Assembly (NCBI GenBank): GCA_028722515.1 | Contig: JAQYGS010000158.1 | Coordinates: 1-32,564, forward strand | From: Clostridia bacterium | GTDB lineage: Bacteria; Bacillota; Clostridia; Lachnospirales; Lachnospiraceae | Reading direction: 5' to 3' | Length of the DNA stretch: 32,564 nucleotides | Part shown: positions 13,748 through 21,312 of the stretch, in pieces | How positions within the stretch are numbered: position 1 is the stretch's first letter | Layout: each line of letters begins with the position of its first letter | Notes under the pieces: generated by a model | Told to the model about the DNA's origin: nothing | The model's database searches: none | The model's input: only the letters and a program-made list of their open reading frames with translations | Translations under genes and position numbers: made by a program

Positions 13748-16225
13748 TCACCGCTTCACAGCAGATGATTCTGTATATTTACTTAAAACTACTCCATCAG
13801 GTTCCTTTACATATGCTCTTACCGCATAGTAGTATAATACACCTTTTTTAGCCGTTTTGTCCAGATATGTTTCATAAGTTCCTTTAGAAAAATTTTTCAG
13901 CATTTTATATGATCCGTTTTTGGTTTTTCTGTATACACGATATCCATCACAGTTCTTCTGAGGTTTCCAGGAAATACGGATTCCAGTTGACCCGGGCTTG
14001 AGGGAAGATATCTTTTGTCTGGCTGGAGCTGCTTTTATTACATCTCCTGTTACATATTTACTGCTATATGTTTTATCTCCTGCTTTCTGATATGCCCGTA
14101 CCGTATAACAATAAGCTGCATTAGCAGTCACTTTGCTGTCTTTATAACTTAACACGGAAGATTTCACATCAGCCAGTCTGGTCCACTTTCCTCCCTTTCC
14201 AGGTTTTCTCCATACTGTGTACCACTGTGCTCCTGATACTTTTTTCCAGGTAATAGTATTATATCCACTTGAAGAAACACTTACCTTAAATTTGGGAGTT
14301 GCCAACTGTCTGGGAGGATTTACCGTAACGGTTACTTTTTTAGTCAAGCCTGTAGAATCTGTACTTCGGCAGGTAATAACTGCCTTGCCTGGATTTCTGG
14401 CAGTAATTTTCCCGTTCTCATCCACAGATGCCACACTCTTATCACTGCTCTGATAAGAAAGCCCTATATACCTCACGGAAGATGGAGTGACCTGAGCATT
14501 CATACAGGAAGTTTCACCAATATTTAAAGTAGTTTTATCAGGATTAGCAGAAAGCTTTGGGGTCACCGGACTGCTCTGAGTTTTTGTGTGAGCTTTAATT
14601 CTGGCAGTCCAGGATTTTGTATAGGCATCTGTCCATGTCTCAGATGTTTTTCCTTTGAAGAAAGTCTGTCCTTTCTCAATTCCAGGTGAAGTATTAAACC
14701 AGCCTGAGGAATACCCGGCCTCTATTCCCAGGCGGATGCTGTTGTTTCCTTTATTTTTGATCACAACGGAAAATTTTGTATTCTGAAGCAGAGTGACTTC
14801 GGGAAGAGCTATGGTACGTATTCCAGCCATAGACTGGTAATACTGAATGGGACTGCTGTATACAGGACTTCCGCTTGAAGGATCTGACGGATCTTTTACA
14901 TTGGCATATACCTGTATCTCATAAAGAGCAGGATCGTTCAATGATGTTATATTGATCTCGCCAAGTGTTTCCGCCTTTCCCTTTCCTGCCTTGGCATCAA
15001 ATATGGCAGCAACTGACTGATCTGCAGCAAGGGGTATTACAGTAGTAGCCGAAGAGCCATCATAAAAATAATTGTTTTTATACTTTACTGAATTTACGGC
15101 ATCTACGGCAACCAGGTTTCTAAGCTCAGTGCTTTCATAGGATATATAAAAGAAACCGTTGTCTCCCCATTCGCTTCCCCAGCTGTTTTTTGCAATCCAT
15201 GCTCCGTCAGAAGTTACTTTGGATCTGTCCAGGAAGTTATTTCGGGAATAATTGTCATCCCATCCTACTATCGTAACGATATGATTGTCTCCACCGGAAG
15301 CTCCCGACGGGTAACAATATGCTGCCGTATCCGGATTATAATAGAAGCCCTTGTTCATTGGAAGCATTACAGATACTGCATGATTTCCCATCAGCATTTC
15401 TTTTATTTTTTCCTGTGAATAATTAAAGAAATAGGCATTTTTTAAATAAGCCTCAGTATGATATGCCTTTTCTGCCGGAATAGAATCTGAAGGCAAAGGC
15501 ACATCCTCTTCTGTAGTCATTCCTGACCATGTAGACAGAAAAATAGATGCCAGCATATTGTTTCCACCGGCATTCCGGTAATTTCCGGTCACACTGTTTA
15601 CATCATCAGGAGTATTATTCAGGGGATCATTCTGCCTGTGTGAAAAAAAGTAGCTTAAATGTTCCTCGGAAAGGTCATATATCCCTTTATTCTGTGCCAT
15701 AAGGGAGCTCTCCATAATCGCAGCCATTCCAAAAGCCCAGCAGTTTCCATATGGATTCTGATCTTTTGCAGGAGTAACATAATTCAGTTCCCGCATATCA
15801 AATGTCTCCGGATAAGACGATCTTCCCGCACTAAATGCTGCCACACATGTATCATCCGAATAGCTCTCAATCTCAGGTCCGGGGTCAAGTGGGGCCAGTG
15901 TGTCAAAGGGGGCCATCTGTTCCTCTTTTTCCTCCTGTGTCAGGGGACGGCCTTTAATATATCGAATTCCCTCGGTATGGGAATCATTATTCTGCTCCTC
16001 ATCCTGAAAATTATCCTGTACATTTTCCTGTACATTTTCCTGTATATTTTCCTGTATATTTTCCTGTATATTTCCCGAAGAAAATTCCTGCTGTATTTCA
16101 TTCTGATCGTTAAAAATTCCATCATTAAATTCTTCCTCTGCCATAACCGGCATACCAGTCAGAACCAAAGCTGAAACAAGAAATGCAGAAACAGTCTGCC
16201 TGATGCGATTTCTTTTTTTCTTCAC
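13748..16225 (-). CDS. Secreted papain-like (C1A) cysteine protease with Ig-like and FN3 domains
   Basis: The protein has 825 residues from GTG 16225. The track's ATG 16258 is rejected because AAAGGAGG lies inside that longer frame, 9 nt before the GTG. The GTG start gives a clean signal peptide (RIRQTVSAFLVSALVLTGMPVMA). A short ENIQ repeat tract (about 52-72) and a propeptide-like region follow. The catalytic domain (about 136-370) shows Q157/C162 in QNPYGNCWAFGMA, H315 in GGDNHIVTIVGW and N347 in AKNSWGSEWGDNGFF. All four active-site residues are present. A lectin-like beta domain, a Big_2 domain (LSANPDKTTLNIGE...VTVTVNPP) and two FN3-like domains with GYRVYRKTKNGSYK and YYYAVRAYVK come next. 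No anchor is visible, so it is secreted or held by its domains. It is co-transcribed with the SH3 protein. Confidence 0.9.
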   Translation of the reverse strand: MKKKRNRIRQTVSAFLVSALVLTGMPVMAEEEFNDGIFNDQNEIQQEFSSGNIQENIQENIQENVQENVQDNFQDEEQNNDSHTEGIRYIKGRPLTQEEKEEQMAPFDTLAPLDPGPEIESYSDDTCVAAFSAGRSSYPETFDMRELNYVTPAKDQNPYGNCWAFGMAAIMESSLMAQNKGIYDLSEEHLSYFFSHRQNDPLNNTPDDVNSVTGNYRNAGGNNMLASIFLSTWSGMTTEEDVPLPSDSIPAEKAYHTEAYLKNAYFFNYSQEKIKEMLMGNHAVSVMLPMNKGFYYNPDTAAYCYPSGASGGDNHIVTIVGWDDNYSRNNFLDRSKVTSDGAWIAKNSWGSEWGDNGFFYISYESTELRNLVAVDAVNSVKYKNNYFYDGSSATTVIPLAADQSVAAIFDAKAGKGKAETLGEINITSLNDPALYEIQVYANVKDPSDPSSGSPVYSSPIQYYQSMAGIRTIALPEVTLLQNTKFSVVIKNKGNNSIRLGIEAGYSSGWFNTSPGIEKGQTFFKGKTSETWTDAYTKSWTARIKAHTKTQSSPVTPKLSANPDKTTLNIGETSCMNAQVTPSSVRYIGLSYQSSDKSVASVDENGKITARNPGKAVITCRSTDSTGLTKKVTVTVNPPRQLATPKFKVSVSSSGYNTITWKKVSGAQWYTVWRKPGKGGKWTRLADVKSSVLSYKDSKVTANAAYCYTVRAYQKAGDKTYSSKYVTGDVIKAAPARQKISSLKPGSTGIRISWKPQKNCDGYRVYRKTKNGSYKMLKNFSKGTYETYLDKTAKKGVLYYYAVRAYVKEPDGVVLSKYTESSAVKR
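16009..16074 (-). repeat. 12-bp tandem repeat encoding E-N-(I/V)-Q units
   Basis: About five copies of a 12-bp unit (ATTTTCCTGTAT/C on plus) encode repeated ENIQ/ENVQ just after the protease signal peptide. The copies are near identical at DNA level, which suggests recent slippage. Changes in copy number would keep the frame. Confidence 0.85.
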
Positions 16226-16523
16226 GTCTGGATTCCTCCTTTTGTCAGATACTGCCATTATATCTTTTTATTCTGTAAAAGTCCATCGAAAATTCTTTCT
16301 TATATGTAATAAATCCACAGAACAACATAGTATGCTATCCTGTGGATCCATTTTGTCCTTTAATTCTTCTGTTGAGCCCCAAAAGCCCCCCGGAAGCTAC
16401 GCTAAATGCCTGTGAGCACTTTCTTTCGCATAAAGAAAATAAGAAAGACTGTTCCTGCGGGCATAATCTGACACCATATATGTAATCTAATATAAGGTTT
16501 ATGGTCTTTTGTCCGCCTTTCTA
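16226..16523 (-). promoter_or_regulatory. Long 5' leader of the protease operon with several hairpins
   Basis: The predicted transcript start (near 16516) is about 290 nt before the protease start. On the minus strand the leader holds a TTTCTTT-ATGCG-AAAGAAA hairpin near 16420-16440. It then has a G-rich segment (TTCCGGGGGGCTTTTGGGGC, about 16376-16395) and an ATCCACAG...CTGTGGAT stem (16313-16347). No intrinsic terminator with a T-run is seen, so any control would act on translation or stability. I could not match it to a known riboswitch class. No gene is supported in this stretch. Confidence 0.4.
16235..16240 (-). promoter_or_regulatory. RBS deciding the GTG start of the C1A protease
   Basis: AGGAGG (within AAAGGAGG) is 9 nt upstream of GTG 16225. 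It falls inside the longer ORF listed in the track, which has no ribosome site of its own. Confidence 0.8.
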
Positions 16524-16552
16524 ATTCTAGCAAATACAATAACAGATTACAA
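16524..16552 (-). promoter_or_regulatory. Protease operon promoter (TTGTAA-17-TAGAAT)
   Basis: On the minus strand TTGTAA (16547-16552) and TAGAAT (16524-16529) are 17 bp apart. This is the best promoter match upstream of the protease. Confidence 0.5.
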
Positions 16553-16609
16553 TCACAATCGTTCTCTTTTATTTTTTAAAATACGACATGCCAAATCTCT
16601 TCGGATTTA

Positions 16610-16897
16610 CTACATGCCTTTTATTTTTTTCATTAATTCTGCAAGTTCTTGATATTTGGAAGTTATATAACCATAATTCTGCCTCTTATGGGGAATCTGA
16701 CAGTTAGTGCAATCCTTAAGCCCGGAGTCTGTATATCTGAAATTTCCTCCACACTTATCACCAAGAGCATATAATGGACAATAACAGAAAAGGCAATTAA
16801 AATTATCTGGATCTGCACCCTTATGGCATGGAAAATATTCGCATTTTTTATGACTGAAATAAGAATACTCCTTATCTTCCCAGCTCTGTTTATGCAT
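16610..16897 (-). CDS. Small cysteine-rich protein (PF04071-like) under B12 riboswitch control
   Basis: This 95-residue soluble protein has eight cysteines (19, 24, 35, 38, 40, 49, 63, 66) plus histidines, in the order KKCEYFPCHKG, FNCLFCYCPLYALG, KCGGNF and KDCTNCQIPHK. The pattern fits the 'cysteine-rich small domain' family, which likely binds a metal or Fe-S cluster. That assignment rests on motif recall. There is no signal peptide. The ATG follows AAAAGGAGAAGGAAAT. Upstream on the same strand lie a cobalamin riboswitch, its terminator and a second long hairpin with a T-run. The gene should therefore be made when cobalamin is scarce. A role in cobalamin or corrinoid metabolism is inferred only from that control. 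It is the sole gene of its transcription unit. Confidence 0.85.
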   Translation of the reverse strand: MHKQSWEDKEYSYFSHKKCEYFPCHKGADPDNFNCLFCYCPLYALGDKCGGNFRYTDSGLKDCTNCQIPHKRQNYGYITSKYQELAELMKKIKGM

Positions 16898-16925
16898 ATT
16901 TCCTTCTCCTTTTCATATAATCCTT

Positions 16926-17015
16926 AAAAAAAGAGGGAGCGATGCTACTTCGGGGTAGAAGTCTGATTCGTTCAAATATGCGCGGAGGGAACGAATATTT
17001 CCGAAGTAGTATCGC
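16926..17015 (-). terminator. Second long hairpin with T-run between B12 riboswitch and Cys-rich gene
   Basis: GCGATGCTACTTCGG (16939-16953) pairs with CCGAAGTAGTATCGC (17001-17015), 14 of 15 positions plus one G-T pair on plus. Inside, ATTCGTTC (16966-16973) pairs with GAACGAAT (16989-16996). On minus the stem is followed by TCCCTC and seven T (16926-16932). It could be a second terminator, a processing or stability structure, or a small palindromic element. Confidence 0.65.
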
Positions 17016-17061
17016 CTGCCATTTAATCATGTATAATTCATAAAGAACAGGCGCATTCCAT

Positions 17062-17092
17062 AAAAAAATGTCTGCTTTCGTAAAAGCAGACA
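17062..17092 (-). terminator. Terminator of the cobalamin riboswitch (expression platform)
   Basis: A perfect 10-bp stem (TGTCTGCTTT/AAAGCAGACA) with a 4-nt loop is followed on minus by seven T. It lies about 60-90 nt after the riboswitch aptamer, where a ligand-controlled terminator is expected. Confidence 0.85.
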
Positions 17093-17149
17093 ACGCTTCG
17101 TGGCTGCGGAATCCACAAAGTTGGTTGTTACACTTTACACGGAAGTTTA

Positions 17150-17325
17150 ACCTCGCCATACCAAGCAGGTTTCCTGGCTCCAGGCTCATCGCTCCTCTCT
17201 CCTTCTCATGCTATGGCACAATGGAATCTTCTGAGATTCGCTCCTCTGTTACAGTGACCGGATCGCTCAGGTTTCTCACCTGATTCCCTCTTTCTGTACC
17301 GTATCTTATACGGTATCAGCACTTA
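17150..17325 (-). ncRNA. Cobalamin (B12) riboswitch aptamer
   Basis: On the minus strand the conserved core reads in order: GGGAATCAGGTGAGAAACCTGAG, CCGGTCACTGTAACAGAGG, GTGCCATAGCATGAGAAGGAG and GGAGCCAGGAAACCTGCTTGG. These correspond to the known B12-box elements (GGGAA...GGTG...AA.CC, CACTGTAA, GCCA...G, AGCCAGGA.ACCTGC). A short extra hairpin (ATACCGTATAAGATACGGTA) precedes the core. The B12-box identity is strong; the exact ends are approximate. A terminator follows downstream, so cobalamin binding should switch the Cys-rich gene off. Confidence 0.92.
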
Positions 17326-17355
17326 ATATGTTCTATATGGAATTATACTGATGCT

Positions 17356-17384
17356 ATAATAACATCTCACATTATTAATGTCAA
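17356..17384 (-). promoter_or_regulatory. Promoter of the B12 riboswitch transcript (TTGACA-17-TATTAT)
   Basis: TTGACA (17379-17384) and TATTAT (17356-17361) are 17 bp apart on the minus strand. Transcription should begin about 25-30 nt before the aptamer. Confidence 0.75.
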
Positions 17385-17390
17385 GAGCTA

Positions 17391-17434
17391 AAACAGAAAC
17401 AGGTTCCTCGTCTCTTATGAGTCGAGGAACCTGT
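17391..17434 (-). terminator. Terminator of the NlpC/P60 gene
   Basis: ACAGGTTCCTCG (17399-17410) and CGAGGAACCTGT (17423-17434) form a perfect 12-bp stem, followed on minus by TTCTGTTTT. It starts 6 bp after the NlpC/P60 stop codon. Confidence 0.85.
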
Positions 17435-17440
17435 CCCTGC

Positions 17441-18772
17441 TTATACAAGTCTTCTTACAGAAGTAATAGTTCTGTAGGCTGCATTATTGCTTACCTTAAT
17501 TCCATCTACAGAATTGGATGCATGAACGATCTGTCCATTTCCCATATAAATGGCAACATGACTGCCGTAACAGATCAGATCTCCAGGCTGAGCATCAGAA
17601 TAAGAAACTTCTGTTCCTGCATTCTGCTGTTCATAAGATGTTCTTGGAAGATCTACTCCAAAATTCTTATATACACTCTGCACAAATCCTGAGCAGTCTG
17701 CACCATTGGTAAGGCTTGTTCCTCCCCATACATAAGGATTTCCAACAAACTGTGTTGCATAATCAACTACGGAAGAACCGGAAGATGAACTTCCTGCACT
17801 GCTTTCCTGTCCACTGTAATATTCTCCCTCAGGTACTGTATTATCGGAATCGATCACATTACCGTATTCATCGTACGTCACATCATCCTCATAACTCTCA
17901 TCGGACTGAGTATCATAATATGTATCGTCTCCATCCTCTGATTCAGTATCCTGTTCATATTCTTCTGTATCTGCCTCCTCCTGAGCAGCTGCTGCCCGTG
18001 CAGCCTCTTCCTCAGCCTGGCGTCTTGCTTCCTCTTCAGCTGCAATCCGCTCAGCCTCAAGTCTGTTGATCTCTGCAGTCTGCTCTGCTAAAAGATTAGC
18101 ATATTCTTCTGCCATCTGCTGTGCGTATGCCAGTTCATTATCAAAATCTGCAGATGCAGCTTTCTTCTCATCTATCTTACACTGAAGAACATATGACTGA
18201 TCCTCGTAGGATTTCTTCATATCTTCCAGATCAGCCTTTTCGGATTCATACCGCTGTTTAATCGCTTTAACCTGTTTAGCAGTATTCTCGTATTTTTCAA
18301 GGCTTTTTCTGTCAAGCTTGTAAGTTTCCTGTGTGTATTCCACTTTTGTAAGAAGATCTGCAAGATTGTCTGCATTCATCATCATATTCAGCCATGCATC
18401 TTCTCCGCCTTTTTCATAAAGGAACTGAATATGTTTCTTAACTGTATTATACTGAGCCTCACAGGCATTCTGAGCTGCAGCAAGATTCTTCTTGGTTTTG
18501 ATGATCTCCAGTTCTTTATTATCTATATCACCTTTCAGAGTATCAATTGTAACCATAGTATTAATAAGATCTGAATCAAGCTGTGCAATCTCACTCTGAA
18601 GCTGTGCTTTTGCACTTGCCAGTTCATCCATACGGGAATAAACCGAATCAAGCTGCTGACTGGTCCAAGCCTGTTCTTCCCTCAGTTCATCTTCCCTGGA
18701 TGCGCTTACAGTGGCAGCCTGAGTCATACTCATCATTATTGCTAAAGTCAGACATACAATTTTTTTCTTCAT
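17441..18772 (-). CDS. Secreted coiled-coil NlpC/P60 peptidoglycan endopeptidase
   Basis: It cleaves within peptidoglycan stem peptides outside the cell, for division or wall turnover. The protein has 443 residues. The signal peptide MKKKIVCLTLAIMMSMTQAATVSA precedes a long coiled coil (about 27-250) of PcsB/RipA-like type, ending in EAERIAAEEEARRQAEEEAA. A strongly acidic, Tyr-rich linker (about 265-325) comes next. The NlpC/P60 domain (about 335-443) has catalytic Cys360 (ADCSGF), His405 (GSHVAIYMG) and His417 (IVHAS). In PcsB-like enzymes the coiled coil keeps the domain inactive until FtsEX triggers it; ftsEX is not in the window, so that remains family knowledge. It is transcribed alone, with a terminator behind it. 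Confidence 0.93.
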   Translation of the reverse strand: MKKKIVCLTLAIMMSMTQAATVSASREDELREEQAWTSQQLDSVYSRMDELASAKAQLQSEIAQLDSDLINTMVTIDTLKGDIDNKELEIIKTKKNLAAAQNACEAQYNTVKKHIQFLYEKGGEDAWLNMMMNADNLADLLTKVEYTQETYKLDRKSLEKYENTAKQVKAIKQRYESEKADLEDMKKSYEDQSYVLQCKIDEKKAASADFDNELAYAQQMAEEYANLLAEQTAEINRLEAERIAAEEEARRQAEEEAARAAAAQEEADTEEYEQDTESEDGDDTYYDTQSDESYEDDVTYDEYGNVIDSDNTVPEGEYYSGQESSAGSSSSGSSVVDYATQFVGNPYVWGGTSLTNGADCSGFVQSVYKNFGVDLPRTSYEQQNAGTEVSYSDAQPGDLICYGSHVAIYMGNGQIVHASNSVDGIKVSNNAAYRTITSVRRLV

Positions 18773-18844
18773 GAAATCTCACCCTCATAATATTTTTATT
18801 GAATAATGTGTAACATTTTTGAAATATCTTTTTAATTCTTTTAT

Positions 18845-18873
18845 ATAGTAACATATCATTACCATAAATGCAA
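18845..18873 (-). promoter_or_regulatory. Candidate promoter of the NlpC/P60 gene (TTGCAT-17-TACTAT)
   Basis: TTGCAT (18868-18873) and TACTAT (18845-18850) are 17 bp apart on minus. The surrounding 258-bp gap (18773-19030) is very AT-rich. It holds three TGTTAC strings on the minus strand (18810-18815, 18848-18853, 18903-18908), which resemble half-sites of WalR boxes but not in the required tandem spacing. Confidence 0.4.
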
Positions 18874-18967
18874 GGATTATTTCTTATTTGTTTTATATAT
18901 TTGTAACATTTAGTAATGATTTTGAAATCATATTCCAAAAATAAGACTTTTATTATTTTGCTTAAAC

Positions 18968-19003
18968 GCAAAAACTGTACACCTATAATCTGGTGTACAG
19001 TTT
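18968..19003 (-). terminator. Terminator of the cell-wall-binding peptidase gene
   Basis: AAACTGTACACC (18972-18983) and GGTGTACAGTTT (18992-19003) form a perfect 12-bp stem with an 8-nt loop and a T-run on minus. It is 27 bp after the stop codon. Confidence 0.85.
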
Positions 19004-19030
19004 CTGTTTCATATATTTTAAAAAATACAC

Positions 19031-20500
19031 TTAGTTAAACAAGTCTGCAAGAATCTGGTCTGCTGTCATATTCAGATATCCATCAGGATCTGCAAGAGTC
19101 TTTCTGTTCCATCTTAAGTAATTTCCTCTTCGTACATAATTACCACTTGAAGTATGATAATCATATTTTGTATAACCTGGATATCTTGACATATATTTTT
19201 TAGCAAGAGCTATAGCCTGGCTGGAATAGTCCCCATCAGGAGTAGGCGTTCCTGCTATCTGGCACCCAGCCTGTGGAGTGGAATGTACAATTACAGCACT
19301 CTTATCCTTACATTGTCCGAGAATGATCCATGTGTGGCCGTCATCATATCCTACATCACCGGGATATAGTTTCCATTTATTCTTGGAAAGGTCTGTCTGA
19401 GTAAGAATACTGCCCCAGCCTAAGGATTTATAATAGGGTCCCACTTCTCCGGAAACAACTGTATAGCCGGAACCTATTCCGGATTTTGACTGCATAACCT
19501 GGTATGCTGACCATCCTACAAATCCCGAACAGTCAAGACCCTTTGCCCTGTTTGCGTCACTGAGATCTCTGTAGTTATTATAATCATAATTACTGTTCTG
19601 GCTGTCATACCAGGATTTCCATTTGGGACTGACACCTTTTCTGGTGGAATCATTCCATCCCCCGCCCCATACGTAAAGAGCCTGACCTACAGGCTGAAGC
19701 GCTCCTGCCAGATAATTCTTAATCGTCTTAGTACCCGTTGAACTGACAGTATTAGTCAGTGCACCGTCAGAGCCAAAAACATATTTCTGACCATCAATGG
19801 TCACATTGCCTGTTGCCATTACACCGGTTTCCGGATCAAAATAATATTTATTGGAGCCGATGGTCTTCCATCCGGTTACCATTTTACCATTGCTTGGATT
19901 AAAATAATATTTCTTACCGCCTATACTCTGGAAGCCTTCCGCCATTACACCATCCTGGTCGAAAAATCTGGCTTCGCCATTAGAATTCTTTGCCCATCCC
20001 GTGAGCATGAAGCAGGCACTGGTAAAATATCTGGTCCTGTCTTTGCTGTCCGTCAGAAATGTTTTACATGCTGCAATACCGCTATTACTGTAAAAATAAT
20101 ATTTCTTACCGTTTAAAGTCAGCCATTTGGTCTGCATAAATCCTGTAACAGGATCAAAGTATCTCTTGTTCCCATTGGAATCCTCCAGCCATCCGGTAAG
20201 CATGATACCTGCACCTTTACTGAAGTAACGCTTCCTTCCCTGGCTGTCTGTTGCCCAGCCTTTCACCTGAACACCGGTGGAAGCATTAAAATAATATTTC
20301 TTATCACCCAGAACCAGCCAGCCCTTCTGTTTGGATCCATCTTCATTTATGTAATATGATTTCCCATCAATAGTAACAAATCCAGTCTTCGTTTCTGCTT
20401 TAACTTCTGCAGGAGAATAATACAGTTTAAAGCCCGCCATAAAAAGCAGCAGGAACAAAAGAATTCCCCATATTTTCAATTTCCTGTTTTTGTTTCGCAT
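19031..20500 (-). CDS. Secreted cell-wall-binding-repeat protein with NlpC/P60-like peptidase domain
   Basis: The protein has 489 residues. An N-terminal hydrophobic segment (IWGILLFLLLFMAGF) after a basic start acts as signal or anchor. About ten choline-binding-type repeats follow (about 38-250), of the form GWLVLGDKKYYFNASTG and GWKTIGSNKYYFDPETG. These are known to bind wall teichoic acids or glucans. The C-terminal domain shows Cys324 (GLDCSGFVGWSAYQ), His389 (YDDGHTWIILG) and His406 (VIVHSTPQAG), the Cys-His-polar layout of NlpC/P60-like amidases or endopeptidases. The spacing is looser than in the neighbouring NlpC/P60 gene, so the family label is less sure. It is transcribed alone from a strong promoter and is a likely wall hydrolase fixed to the surface by the repeats. 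Confidence 0.87.
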   Translation of the reverse strand: MRNKNRKLKIWGILLFLLLFMAGFKLYYSPAEVKAETKTGFVTIDGKSYYINEDGSKQKGWLVLGDKKYYFNASTGVQVKGWATDSQGRKRYFSKGAGIMLTGWLEDSNGNKRYFDPVTGFMQTKWLTLNGKKYYFYSNSGIAACKTFLTDSKDRTRYFTSACFMLTGWAKNSNGEARFFDQDGVMAEGFQSIGGKKYYFNPSNGKMVTGWKTIGSNKYYFDPETGVMATGNVTIDGQKYVFGSDGALTNTVSSTGTKTIKNYLAGALQPVGQALYVWGGGWNDSTRKGVSPKWKSWYDSQNSNYDYNNYRDLSDANRAKGLDCSGFVGWSAYQVMQSKSGIGSGYTVVSGEVGPYYKSLGWGSILTQTDLSKNKWKLYPGDVGYDDGHTWIILGQCKDKSAVIVHSTPQAGCQIAGTPTPDGDYSSQAIALAKKYMSRYPGYTKYDYHTSSGNYVRRGNYLRWNRKTLADPDGYLNMTADQILADLFN

Positions 20501-20572
20501 AAATACCTTCCTTTTCTTTCTATTGATTTGTTCCGCAAAACTTTTACAATGTTATTAAGTTTCTGTTAACCT

Positions 20573-20601
20573 ATTATAATTCATTTTTATGTTGCCGTCA
20601 A
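20573..20601 (-). promoter_or_regulatory. Promoter of the cell-wall-binding peptidase gene (TTGACG-17-TATAAT)
   Basis: TTGACG (20596-20601) and a consensus TATAAT (20573-20578) are 17 bp apart on the minus strand. The 5' leader is about 65 nt. Confidence 0.8.
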
Positions 20602-20633
20602 CTTCCAAGTAAAAAAATGTTAATTTTTTTAAA

Positions 20634-20664
20634 CAAAAAAGACAGGGATCGAAACCCTGTCTTT
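20634..20664 (-). terminator. Terminator of the rRNA methyltransferase-J-domain operon
   Basis: AAAGACAGGG (20638-20647) pairs with CCCTGTCTTT (20655-20664) around a 7-nt loop, followed by a T-run on minus. It lies 13 bp after the J-domain gene stop. Confidence 0.9.
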
Positions 20665-20676
20665 ATCCTGTTTTGA

Positions 20677-21312
20677 TCAGCAACAGAAAATTCCGCTGCC
20701 CGGACAGCATATGCTGCAGGCCAGGTTAGCCAGACACAGTTTGGTGCAGAATCCATCTCCTGAATTGGGCATACCGCCAAAAGGACTCTGCATTTCCTGA
20801 TACCAGGTGCCTCCGCCCTCCATTCTCTGAAGGAGCATACGGTACTGTGCATTATCCGGTTCCAGTCTGACGGCTTCCCGGATATCATTTAAAGCATTTA
20901 CATTGTTGCCAAGTCCCATATTTGCCATAGAAGATAAGTAATACCACTGGCCATTGCGGGCAGAAAGAGACTGCAGAACATTCATCGCCTCTTTATAATG
21001 CCCGCTTTGAATATAGTTGGCCGCCGCCTGCCTGCGGATACTCTCTTCATCCTGATAACCACCGTTATTTGCCTGGCCGGAGAAGCCCCCGAACCCTCCA
21101 TAATTATCATAGGAAGTTCCCTGCTCTCTTTCCTTCAGGATCTGTTCATATGCCTGCTGAACCTGCTTAAATTTTTCCTCTGCTTCTGCTTTATTGGGAT
21201 TATTGATATTTGCATCCGGATGGTATTTTCTGCTCAGCTTTCGATATGCTTTTTTTATTTCTTCATCAGATGCATCTCTGGATACACCCAATACACTGTA
21301 TGGATCACTCAT
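20677..21312 (-). CDS. J-domain (DnaJ-like) co-chaperone with cysteine-rich tail
   Basis: The protein has 211 residues from ATG 21312. The track's longer start (21372) lies inside the upstream gene. The N-terminal J domain is complete: [33 protein letters not shown] includes the HPD motif that stimulates DnaK. A Gly/Asn-rich linker ([17 protein letters not shown]) and a TPR-like helical part ([18 protein letters not shown]...[28 protein letters not shown]) follow. The last 25 residues contain seven cysteines ([21 protein letters not shown]). These could bind metal or sit at the membrane. It lacks the DnaJ zinc-finger and C-terminal domains, so it is a specialised J protein, not DnaJ. Its start overlaps the DUF5685 stop by 8 nt (ATGAGTGA), showing translational coupling. 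Confidence 0.9.
   Translation of the reverse strand: MSDPYSVLGVSRDASDEEIKKAYRKLSRKYHPDANINNPNKAEAEEKFKQVQQAYEQILKEREQGTSYDNYGGFGGFSGQANNGGYQDEESIRRQAAANYIQSGHYKEAMNVLQSLSARNGQWYYLSSMANMGLGNNVNALNDIREAVRLEPDNAQYRMLLQRMEGGGTWYQEMQSPFGGMPNSGDGFCTKLCLANLACSICCPGSGIFCC

Noticed and set aside
15659-16174. 171-residue plus ORF opposite the protease start
   Set aside because: It is a shadow created by the ENIQ repeat (YIFLYIFLYIF pattern) and neighbouring sequence.
16890-17189. 99-residue minus ORF in the B12 riboswitch region
   Set aside because: It reads through the aptamer, its terminator and the second hairpin. These RNA elements explain the sequence.
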